Assembly (NCBI GenBank): GCA_900475325.1
Contig: LS483371.1
Coordinates: forward strand, 1,054,001 to 1,118,000
Direction: 5' to 3'
Length of the DNA stretch: 64,000 nucleotides
Source: Paucimonas lemoignei
Lineage (GTDB): Bacteria; Pseudomonadota; Gammaproteobacteria; Pseudomonadales; Pseudomonadaceae
The position numbers and the translations under genes are program-made. The notes beneath the pieces were generated by a model. That model was given only the letters and a program-made list of their open reading frames with translations, had not been told where the DNA came from and made no database searches. Every line of letters begins with the position of its first letter. Position 1 is the first letter of the stretch. Shown here one piece after another: positions 57,357 through 64,000 of the stretch.

Positions 57357-58193
57357 ATGAGTTTTCTGGTGTTACTGCTGGCCGTCTTGATCGAGAAGTT
57401 CTCGGCGTTGCGCCAACGTGTCCAGCGCGACGGGATGTGGCTGGCGGAACTGCGCAGGCTTGAAGCAAAACCGCGAACTGCCTCGCGGCCTTGGCTGATT
57501 CTGATGCTGACGGTGCTGTTGCCGGTCTTGCTGCTGGCGTTGATTCTGCTGGTGCTCGGCTCTGTCGCCAATGGCTGGCTGGCGTTGCCTGTGCACGTGC
57601 TGGTGTTGATTTACAGCCTCGGACGCGGCGATTTGCTGGCAGCGCTGGGGCCGTTTCGTGATGCCTGCCGACGCGGCGATGCGCAAGCGGCCGTGCATGT
57701 GGCCGAACGTGACATGGGCGCGAAGGCCGATAACGCCGAAGAGCTGCTGCGTGGCGTACAAAGCCACTTGCTGTGGCAGGCCTATCAAAGTTTCTTTGCG
57801 GTCATTTTCTGGTACGCCTTGCTCGGGCCGGTGGCAGCGTTGGCCTATCGCCTGCTGGCCTTGGCTGCAGAACACGCCAGAACGCCTGCGGTAGCGGACA
57901 ATGCCGGGCAGCTGCGCCATGCGTTCGATTGGGTGCCGGTGCGCCTGCTGGCGGCGAGTTTCGCGCTGGTGGGTAACTTCGTGGCGGTCACCCGGGTGAT
58001 GCTGCACGAACTGCTCAACTGGAACATCAGCGCTGCACAGTTGATCAGCAAGATCGGCTGTGTCGCCGGTGAAGTGCCAGCGCCGGTGGTCGGCGTGGAA
58101 GGGGTCAATAGCCTGGATGTGCTCTGGGAGTTGCTCGTACGTGCGGCGATTGTCTGGTATGCCGGGTTTGCGTTGTGGACGTTGTTGATCTGA
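57357..58193 (+). CDS. ampE: Regulatory membrane protein AmpE
   Basis: The 278-residue inner-membrane protein of the ampDE operon begins MSFLVLLLAVLIEKFSALRQRVQRDG. Four membrane helices are visible (about 43-65, 68-80, 145-165, 258-276). HAFDWVPVRLLAASFALVGNF is a conserved AmpE segment. It influences beta-lactamase induction through an unclear mechanism. GAGGGACAG precedes the ATG. Confidence 0.92.
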   Translation: MSFLVLLLAVLIEKFSALRQRVQRDGMWLAELRRLEAKPRTASRPWLILMLTVLLPVLLLALILLVLGSVANGWLALPVHVLVLIYSLGRGDLLAALGPFRDACRRGDAQAAVHVAERDMGAKADNAEELLRGVQSHLLWQAYQSFFAVIFWYALLGPVAALAYRLLALAAEHARTPAVADNAGQLRHAFDWVPVRLLAASFALVGNFVAVTRVMLHELLNWNISAAQLISKIGCVAGEVPAPVVGVEGVNSLDVLWELLVRAAIVWYAGFALWTLLI

Positions 58194-58214
58194 TCTGTGT
58201 AAGCAGGGAGCAAC

Positions 58215-58306
58215 CTGTGGGAGCGAATTCATTCGCGAATACGGTGGTACAAACGACGAACCTATCGGATGTACCGGCCCTTTCGCGAATGAATTCGCTC
58301 CCACAG
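58215..58306. repeat. REP doublet, family A copy 7
   Basis: Intact arms flank a loop with GGTAC/GTACC inner stem. It sits between the converging ampE and tatD genes. Confidence 0.9.
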
Positions 58307-58326
58307 GGTTGGGCATTGCGTCTGAA

Positions 58327-59106
58327 TCACCCCCACCCAAACACCTCGCAGGCATTGCGGGTGCTAGCCTCGGCCAGTTGCTCTGCCGTCACTCCCATCA
58401 ACTTCGCCAGTGCTTCACAGATGTCCGGTAAATGCTCCGGGCTATTGCGTTGCCCGGGGTACATCGCGGGCGCCATGTCCGGGGAATCGGTTTCCAGCAC
58501 GATGCAGTCCAGCGGCAATTGGGCGATGACTCGATGCATGCGCAGCGCCTGCGGCCAGGTCGCAGCGCCGCCCAGGCCCAGTTTGAAACCCAGCTTGATG
58601 TATTCCCGCGCTTCCTCCTGGCTACCCGCGAACGCATGAATAATGCCGCTACGCCCCAGCTTGAAACGCTTGAGCGTAGCGATCACGTCCGCATGGCTGC
58701 GCCGCACGTGCAGCAATGCGGGCAGTTTGAAATCCGCAGCCAAGTGCAGTTGGGCTTCGAATACGTGCTGCTGACGTTCCCGATCCAGTGTCTCGACGTA
58801 ATAATCCAGGCCGATTTCACCCACTGCGCACAGCTGAGGGTGGCCGTGCAGCCGGGCCAGCCAGTCGCCCAGTTCAGCGAGATGTTCCGGCTGATGCTCG
58901 TCGATGTACACCGGGTGCAAACCAAGCGCCGCATGCAGCGCCGGATTCTCCAGCGTCAGGTCCCAGACCCGCTGCCAGTTGCGCTGGTAAACCCCGAGTA
59001 CCACCATCTGCTCCACACCCAAGGCCTTGCTGTTGGCGAGGATCGCAGCGCGATCGGCGTCAAAGTCAGCAAAATCCAGGTGGGTGTGGGTGTCGATCAG
59101 CTTCAC
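58327..59106 (-). CDS. TatD-family metal-dependent hydrolase (DNase)
   Basis: The 259-residue TIM-barrel metalloenzyme has metal residues in LIDTHTHLDFADFD, AVGEIGLDYY, LLHVRRSH, IHAFAGSQEEA and LETDSPDMAP, the TatD set. The start is GTG at 59106, 2 bp beyond the cra stop, with GAGG seven bases upstream. The family includes 3'-5' exonucleases; YjjV-type members like this one (GVEQMVVLGVYQRNW) are less well characterised. It is co-transcribed with cra. Confidence 0.88.
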   Translation of the reverse strand: MKLIDTHTHLDFADFDADRAAILANSKALGVEQMVVLGVYQRNWQRVWDLTLENPALHAALGLHPVYIDEHQPEHLAELGDWLARLHGHPQLCAVGEIGLDYYVETLDRERQQHVFEAQLHLAADFKLPALLHVRRSHADVIATLKRFKLGRSGIIHAFAGSQEEAREYIKLGFKLGLGGAATWPQALRMHRVIAQLPLDCIVLETDSPDMAPAMYPGQRNSPEHLPDICEALAKLMGVTAEQLAEASTRNACEVFGWG

Positions 59107-59108
59107 AC

Positions 59109-60104
59109 TCAGGCCTCGTGAATGCGTTGCTTGAAGGTCCGCACAATGGCGTGAACGCCAGGCTGGTAATGGTTCTTCTCGATAGCGGCCAGGGCCAGCT
59201 CCAGCGCGGTGCTGGCAATCAGCTGGTGCTGTTGGGCCATGGCATTGACCGGCAAAGGCAGGAAGTCCAGCAACTGCGTATCGCCAAACGTACCCAGATG
59301 GAACTGGGCCGGGTTGACTGCACGGCTTTGCAGCACATCGAAAATCCCCTGTAGCAGAACGTATGACGTGGTGACCAGCGCATCCGGGAAATGCCCCAGG
59401 CGGTCGAATATTTCGCGCATCAGTCGCTGCCCGCATTGGCGGCTGAAGGCTTCGCCATGCTCGATCATCACCGATCCCTGAAACCCGTCCAGGGCGTGCT
59501 CGAAACCACTGCTGCGCGCACGGCTGATACTCAACTCCGGGCGTGCGCCGATCAGGGCAATGTGCGCCGGCTTGGTCACTAAAAGGCTGCGGGTCAGCTG
59601 CAGGCTGGCGTCGTGGTCGTCACTGACCACGGAGCAGAAGTGGCTGGCGTCCATTTCCCGGTCGATGGCGATGACCGGCAGCCCTTTGCTTTGCAGCTCG
59701 CGATAGCTGTCGTCGCTGGCAGGCAGACAACTGGCGACGAACAAGGCATCGCAGCGGCGGGCGCGGAACAGCTGGAGCAATTGCAGCTCGCTGACAGGGT
59801 CGTCGTCGGAGCTGGCAATCAGCAATTGATAGCCGTGGGCCCGGGCGCCTTGCTCCAGGAGTTTGGCGATGCGCGCGTAACTGGGGTTTTCCAGGTCCGG
59901 CAGAATGAAGCCCAGGGTACGCGTGTGGCGGCTGCGCAGTCCGGCAGCCTGAGGGTTGGGGCGAAATCCATGTTCTTCGACAACAGCCTGAACCCGTTCC
60001 ACAGTCGCGTTGCTGATGCGCTGTTGTTCGGCCTTGCCATTGATCACGTAACTGGCGGTCGTCACGGAGACGCCGGCCAGGCGTGCAATATCACTGAGCT
60101 TCAC
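59109..60104 (-). CDS. cra: LacI-family fructose repressor Cra (FruR)
   Basis: The 331-residue regulator starts MKLSDIARLAGVSVTTASYVINGKAEQQRIS, a LacI-type helix-turn-helix and hinge, followed by a periplasmic-binding-like effector domain (RTLGFILPDLENPSYARIAK; DALFVASCLPASDDSYREL). Pseudomonas Cra responds to fructose 1-phosphate and represses fruBKA. The start is GTG at 60104 behind AAGGA. It is divergent from fruB with a Cra-type operator between. Confidence 0.94.
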   Translation of the reverse strand: MKLSDIARLAGVSVTTASYVINGKAEQQRISNATVERVQAVVEEHGFRPNPQAAGLRSRHTRTLGFILPDLENPSYARIAKLLEQGARAHGYQLLIASSDDDPVSELQLLQLFRARRCDALFVASCLPASDDSYRELQSKGLPVIAIDREMDASHFCSVVSDDHDASLQLTRSLLVTKPAHIALIGARPELSISRARSSGFEHALDGFQGSVMIEHGEAFSRQCGQRLMREIFDRLGHFPDALVTTSYVLLQGIFDVLQSRAVNPAQFHLGTFGDTQLLDFLPLPVNAMAQQHQLIASTALELALAAIEKNHYQPGVHAIVRTFKQRIHEA

Positions 60105-60306
60105 TCGTGATTCCTTTTGTTATTGAGCGCCTCGTCATTCGGCGGCAATTTTCGCTGATCTGAGCTCATCTTGACAGCAGACCATCGTCCACCGGGAAGT
60201 TCTCAGTTTATTTGCTATCACCCGGCCGCTTCTGACCGCAGGGCGGGTCGCGAAAAACCCGCTTCAACCGGGGACAAGAATCAAGTAACGTGCCGGGCTA
60301 TTCAGA

Positions 60307-60318
60307 TTAAACGATTCA
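60307..60318. promoter_or_regulatory. Cra/FruR operator
   Basis: TTAAACGATTCA differs by one base from the operator TTAAACGTTTCA described for Pseudomonas putida Cra. It lies in the 356-bp cra-fruB intergenic region, about 143 bp before fruB. I see no other element there with confidence. Confidence 0.7.
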
Positions 60319-60460
60319 GCAAATTTTTTTCGGGTTGCCGTCATTGCGCCCCCGGTGATGTCACATGTTCATTCCCGAGCATCACCTAAGCTGTCGATCA
60401 GCTCTTGATCGTTCTTAAAACAAGAAACAAGCGCCCACCCGCGCTGTTAAGGAGACAGGC

Positions 60461-63346
60461 ATGCTCGAACTCACCTTAGAGCAAATATCCATGGGCCAGA
60501 CGGCTGTGGATAAGTCCGCCGCGTTGCAATTGATTGCCGATCATCTGGTTGCCGACGGGCTTGTGGCTGATGGCTATCTGACGGGTTTGCAGAACCGCGA
60601 AAAGCAAGGCTCGACCTTCCTGGGCCAGGGCATCGCCATCCCCCACGGCACCCCGGAAACCCGCGACCAGGTCTTCACCACCGGCGTGCGCCTGGTGCAG
60701 TTTCCTGATGGCGTGGACTGGGGTGACGGGCAGATGGTCTATCTGGCGATCGGTATCGCGGCCAAGTCCGACGAACACCTGCGCCTGCTGCAACTGTTGA
60801 CCCGCGCCTTGGGCGAAGACGATATTGGCCAGGCCTTGCGCACCGCAGATAGCCCCGAAGCGCTGCTCAAGCTGCTGCAAGGCGCGCGGCAGGAGCTGGC
60901 GCTGGACAGCCAACTGATCAGCCTGGGCGTTTCCGCTGACGATTTTGAAGAGTTGGTCTGGCGCGGCGCCCGTCTGCTGCGCAAGGCCGACTGCGTGAGT
61001 AATGGCTTTGCTGCCGTCTTGCAGCAGGTCGAAGCGCTATCCCTGGGTGATGGCCTGTGGTGGCTGCACAGCGAGCAGACCGTCAAGCGTCCAGGCCTGG
61101 CATTCGTCACCCCGGACAAACCGATTCGCTATCTGGGCCAACCGCTGACCGGGCTGTTCTGCCTCGCCAGCCTGGGGGAAGCCCATCAAGCGTTGCTTGA
61201 GCGGCTGTGCTCGTTGCTGATTGAAGGTCGCGGCCATGAATTGGGTCAGGCCACCAGCAATCGCGCTGTGTTGCAGGCCTTGGGCGGTGAAGTGCCCGCT
61301 GAATGGCCGACCCAGCGCGTGCCGCTGGCCAACGCCCATGGTCTGCATGCCCGCCCGGCGAAGATCCTTGCGCAACTTGCCAAAGAGTTCGGCGGCGAAG
61401 TGCGCGTGCGTGTCGTGGATACCGGCGAAAGTGCTGTCTCGGCAAAAAGCCTGAGCAAGCTGCTGAGCCTGGGTGCTCGTCGTGGGCAGGTGCTGGAATT
61501 CATCGCTGAACCGAGTATCGCCGCTGACGCGTTGCCTGCATTGCTGGCGGCGGTGGAGCAAGGCCTGGGTGAAGCGATTGAGCCGCTGCCCGCTGGTTCC
61601 TCGCCCGCACCGATGGCGGCTGCTGTCGAGAAGCCGGTGCAGAACGTTGCGCCGAAACAAATGCTGGCACCTGCCGATGGCAGTCAGATCGCAGCTGTAC
61701 CCGCGTCGCCGGGCATCGCCATTGGCCCGGCGCATATTCACGTGCTGCAGGCTTTCGATTACCCGCAGCAGGGTGAGTCGGCCGCGGTCGAGCAACAGCG
61801 CCTGGATGACGCCCTGATCGAAGTCCGCCAGGACATCGCCGGTTTGATCGAGCGCAGCAAGGCCAAAGCGATTCGCGAGATTTTTATCACCCACCTGGAA
61901 ATGCTCGATGACCCTGAGCTGACGGGCGAAGTGACGGTGCGCTTGAAGCAGGGCGAAAGTGCCGCCGCAGCCTGGGCCAGCGTGATCGACACTGCCGCTT
62001 GTCAGCAGGAGCAATTGCAGGACGCTCTGCTGGCCGAGCGTGCTGCGGATTTGCGTGATGTGGGGCGCCGCGTGCTGGCGCAGATTTGCGGCATCGAAAC
62101 CCTGGTTGCACCGGATGAACCGTACATTCTGGTGATGGATGAAGTCGGGCCTTCTGATGTGGCGCGTCTTGATCCGGCTGATGTGGCGGGCATCCTGACG
62201 GCTCGTGGCGGCGCTACCGCCCACAGCGCCATCGTCGCACGCGCGTTGGGTATTCCGGCGTTGGTCGGCGCAGGCGATGGGGTATTGCAACTCAAGCCTG
62301 GCACGGTGCTGTTGCTCGACGGCCAGAAAGGCCGCCTGAGTGTTGCGCCGGATGCCGAGACCTTGCGTCGCGCCGTCGAAGAGCGCGACAACCGCGAGCA
62401 GCGTCTGCAAGCCGCCGCCGAAAAACGCATGGAGCCTGCGGTCACCCGTGACGGTCATGCTGTGGAAGTATTCGCCAATATCGGCGACAGCGCCGGTACG
62501 CCCGCTGCCGTGGAACAAGGCGCGGAAGGCATCGGCCTGCTGCGCACCGAATTGCTGTTCATGGCCCACTCCCAGGCGCCGGATGAGGCGACCCAGGAAG
62601 CCGAATACCGCCGCGTGCTGGACGACCTGCAAGGTCGGCCGCTGGTGGTGCGCACTCTGGACGTGGGCGGTGACAAGCCGCTGCCGTACTGGCCCATCGA
62701 TAAAGAAGAAAACCCGTTCCTCGGCGTGCGCGGCATTCGCCTGACCCTGCAACGTCCGGACGTCATGGAAAGCCAACTGCGTGCCTTGCTGCGCGCGGCT
62801 GACAATCGCCCGTTGCGCATCATGTTTCCCATGGTTGGCACCGTTGAAGAATGGCGCCAGGCCCGAGACATGACTGAACGCCTGCGTCTGGAGATCCCGG
62901 TCGCTGACTTGCAGATCGGCATCATGATCGAAGTGCCGTCCGCAGCGTTGCTGGCGCCCGTGCTGGCCAAAGAAGTGGATTTCTTCAGTGTCGGCACCAA
63001 CGACCTGACGCAGTACACCCTGGCCATCGACCGCGGCCACCCGACGCTGTCGGCCCAGGCTGATGGTCTGCACCCGTCGGTCTTGCAGTTGATCGACATC
63101 ACCGTGCGCGCCGCCCATGCCAATGGCAAGTGGGTGGGCGTCTGCGGCGAGCTGGCGGCGGATCCGCTGGCGGTGCCGGTGCTGGTCGGTCTCGGGGTGG
63201 ATGAACTGAGTGTTTCGGCACGCAGCATTGGCGAGGTCAAAGCCTGTGTGCGGGAACTGAATGTGAGCAGTGCGAAACAACTGGCGCAAACCGCGCTGAC
63301 GGTGGGCAGTGCCGCCGAAGTCCGCGCTCTAGTGGAGGCTTTGTAA
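60461..63346 (+). CDS. fruB: PTS fructose multiphosphoryl transfer protein (IIA-HPr-EI)
   Basis: The 961-residue fusion relays phosphate from PEP to fructose. EIIA-Fru spans about 1-145, with active H62 in IAIPHGTPETRD. The HPr-like domain is about 285-370, with H296 in ANAHGLHARPAKI. Enzyme I is about 410-950, with active H588 in GGATAHSAIVARALG, and LRTELLFM and VGTNDLTQYTLAIDR. A Pro/Ala linker (about 375-400) joins HPr to EI. AAGGAGA precedes the ATG. It is coupled to fruK by TAATG. Confidence 0.96.
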   Translation: MLELTLEQISMGQTAVDKSAALQLIADHLVADGLVADGYLTGLQNREKQGSTFLGQGIAIPHGTPETRDQVFTTGVRLVQFPDGVDWGDGQMVYLAIGIAAKSDEHLRLLQLLTRALGEDDIGQALRTADSPEALLKLLQGARQELALDSQLISLGVSADDFEELVWRGARLLRKADCVSNGFAAVLQQVEALSLGDGLWWLHSEQTVKRPGLAFVTPDKPIRYLGQPLTGLFCLASLGEAHQALLERLCSLLIEGRGHELGQATSNRAVLQALGGEVPAEWPTQRVPLANAHGLHARPAKILAQLAKEFGGEVRVRVVDTGESAVSAKSLSKLLSLGARRGQVLEFIAEPSIAADALPALLAAVEQGLGEAIEPLPAGSSPAPMAAAVEKPVQNVAPKQMLAPADGSQIAAVPASPGIAIGPAHIHVLQAFDYPQQGESAAVEQQRLDDALIEVRQDIAGLIERSKAKAIREIFITHLEMLDDPELTGEVTVRLKQGESAAAAWASVIDTAACQQEQLQDALLAERAADLRDVGRRVLAQICGIETLVAPDEPYILVMDEVGPSDVARLDPADVAGILTARGGATAHSAIVARALGIPALVGAGDGVLQLKPGTVLLLDGQKGRLSVAPDAETLRRAVEERDNREQRLQAAAEKRMEPAVTRDGHAVEVFANIGDSAGTPAAVEQGAEGIGLLRTELLFMAHSQAPDEATQEAEYRRVLDDLQGRPLVVRTLDVGGDKPLPYWPIDKEENPFLGVRGIRLTLQRPDVMESQLRALLRAADNRPLRIMFPMVGTVEEWRQARDMTERLRLEIPVADLQIGIMIEVPSAALLAPVLAKEVDFFSVGTNDLTQYTLAIDRGHPTLSAQADGLHPSVLQLIDITVRAAHANGKWVGVCGELAADPLAVPVLVGLGVDELSVSARSIGEVKACVRELNVSSAKQLAQTALTVGSAAEVRALVEAL

Positions 63347-64000
63347 TGGCCAAGATTCTGACCCTGACCATGAACCCGGCGCTGGACCTGACCGTTCAGT
63401 TGGGCCCGTTGCAACTGGGGCAAGTCAATCGCAGCGAGGCCATGCTCAGCCACGCGGCCGGTAAAGGCCTGAACGTGGCCCAGGTGCTGGCTGATCTGGG
63501 GCATGAACTGACGGTTGCCGGGTTTCTCGGTATCGACAATCAACAGCCCTTCGAGGCTTTGTTCGCCCGGCGTGGTTTTGTCGACGAGTTCGTTCGCGTG
63601 CCTGGGGAAACCCGCAGCAATATCAAACTGGCCGAAGCGTCCGGTCGCATCACCGACCTGAACGGCCCTGGCCCGATGGTCAGTGAAGAAGCTCAGCAGG
63701 CGCTTTATGTGCGGGTCGAGCAGATTGCCGAGCAATTTGATGCAGTGGTCGTAGCGGGTAGCTTGCCGCGCGGGGTCAGCCCTGAATGGCTGCACAAGTT
63801 GCTGGTGCGGATCAAAGACCTGGGCCTCAAGGTGGCGCTGGACAGCAGCGGCCTGGCCTTGCGTGCAGGCCTCGCTGCCGGGCCTTGGTTGATCAAGCCC
63901 AACACCGAAGAGCTGGCCGACGCGCTGGACGCACCGATCATTTCCATCGCTGCCCAGGCCGAAGCGGCTGCCAATCTGCGCGCACGGGGTATCGAGCATG
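63346..64000 (+). CDS. fruK: 1-phosphofructokinase (3' end outside window)
   Basis: The first 218 residues of a PfkB-family kinase phosphorylating fructose 1-phosphate to the 1,6-bisphosphate are present. ILTLTMNPALDLTV, HAAGKGLNVAQVLADLG and VAGSLPRGVSPEWL are PfkB/LacC/FruK hallmarks, and LIKPNTEELADAL follows; the catalytic GAGD motif lies beyond the edge. The ATG overlaps the fruB stop by one base. fruA is expected next. Confidence 0.94.
   Translation, partial: MAKILTLTMNPALDLTVQLGPLQLGQVNRSEAMLSHAAGKGLNVAQVLADLGHELTVAGFLGIDNQQPFEALFARRGFVDEFVRVPGETRSNIKLAEASGRITDLNGPGPMVSEEAQQALYVRVEQIAEQFDAVVVAGSLPRGVSPEWLHKLLVRIKDLGLKVALDSSGLALRAGLAAGPWLIKPNTEELADALDAPIISIAAQAEAAANLRARGIEH

Noticed and set aside
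61037..63289. 750-codon open frame antisense to fruB
   Set aside because: It is a GC-rich shadow of the fruB reading frame, with low-complexity composition (Gln, His, Arg) and no domain; fruB on the other strand has three complete PTS domains.

Overview
The window is chromosomal DNA of a fluorescent Pseudomonas. I infer a P. syringae/P. fluorescens-type species rather than P. aeruginosa, because the intergenic regions are full of paired REP-type palindromes (about 15 paired units) in the style of that group. The gene order nevertheless follows, with small differences, the P. aeruginosa PAO1 order as I recall it: Lon-like protease, fklB, ispB, rplU-rpmA-obg-proB, rpsT, murJ-ribF-ileS-lspA-fkpB-ispH, fimT/fimU-pilVWXY1E, thiO, pilRS, bamD, rluD-pgeF-clpB, then ndh, yacG-coaE-pilDCB, pilA, nadC and ampDE. 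Base composition is GC-rich throughout, except for parts of pilY1.

Layout. 1-9.7 kb: housekeeping genes (end of a Lon-family protease, YqhA membrane protein, FKBP isomerase, an iron-regulated small protein, IspB, ribosomal proteins L21/L27, Obg GTPase, ProB, CreA, S20). 9.8-17.5 kb: a co-directional run for cell-envelope and cofactor work (MurJ, RibF, IleS, LspA, FkpB, IspH). 17.6-24.2 kb: minor pilins and the PilY1 tip adhesin. 24-35 kb: ThiO, the PilS/PilR two-component pair, BamD, RluD, PgeF, ClpB with a sigma-32 promoter, and a four-gene tRNA cluster (Asn, Pro, Lys, Pro). 35-42.4 kb: accessory and signalling genes (MASE1-GGDEF cyclase, HmuTUV heme importer, a manganese riboswitch with MntP, and an unusual membrane chemoreceptor). 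42.7-47 kb: NADH dehydrogenase II, DUF3094, MOSC and DUF1780 genes, plus an exported thioredoxin-like protein coupled to a CbiM-like permease. 47-52.5 kb: yacG-coaE-pilD-pilC-pilB divergent from pilA, followed by tRNA-Thr. 52.5-64 kb: NadC, DUF1631 protein, AmpDE, TatD, and the fructose locus (Cra/FruR repressor divergent from fruB-fruK; fruK runs off the end).

The dominant theme is the type IV pilus. Major pilin, assembly ATPase, platform, prepilin peptidase, minor pilins, tip adhesin and regulators all lie within 35 kb, and the pilA promoter carries a sigma-54 site that the PilR encoded here would be expected to activate. Other regulatory circuits visible in the DNA are a Fur-type operator over the promoter of the small protein at 3375-3617, a palindrome upstream of hmuT, a yybP-ykoY Mn2+ riboswitch before mntP, a sigma-32 promoter before clpB, and a Cra operator before fruB.

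I did not find a phage, integrative element, CRISPR array, toxin-antitoxin pair or clear defence system. The least explained items are the histidine-rich six-helix chemoreceptor at 40893-42392, the 180-bp imperfect palindrome at 16298-16474, the coupled exported-protein/permease pair at 45726-46867, and the AT-rich N-terminal half of pilY1.
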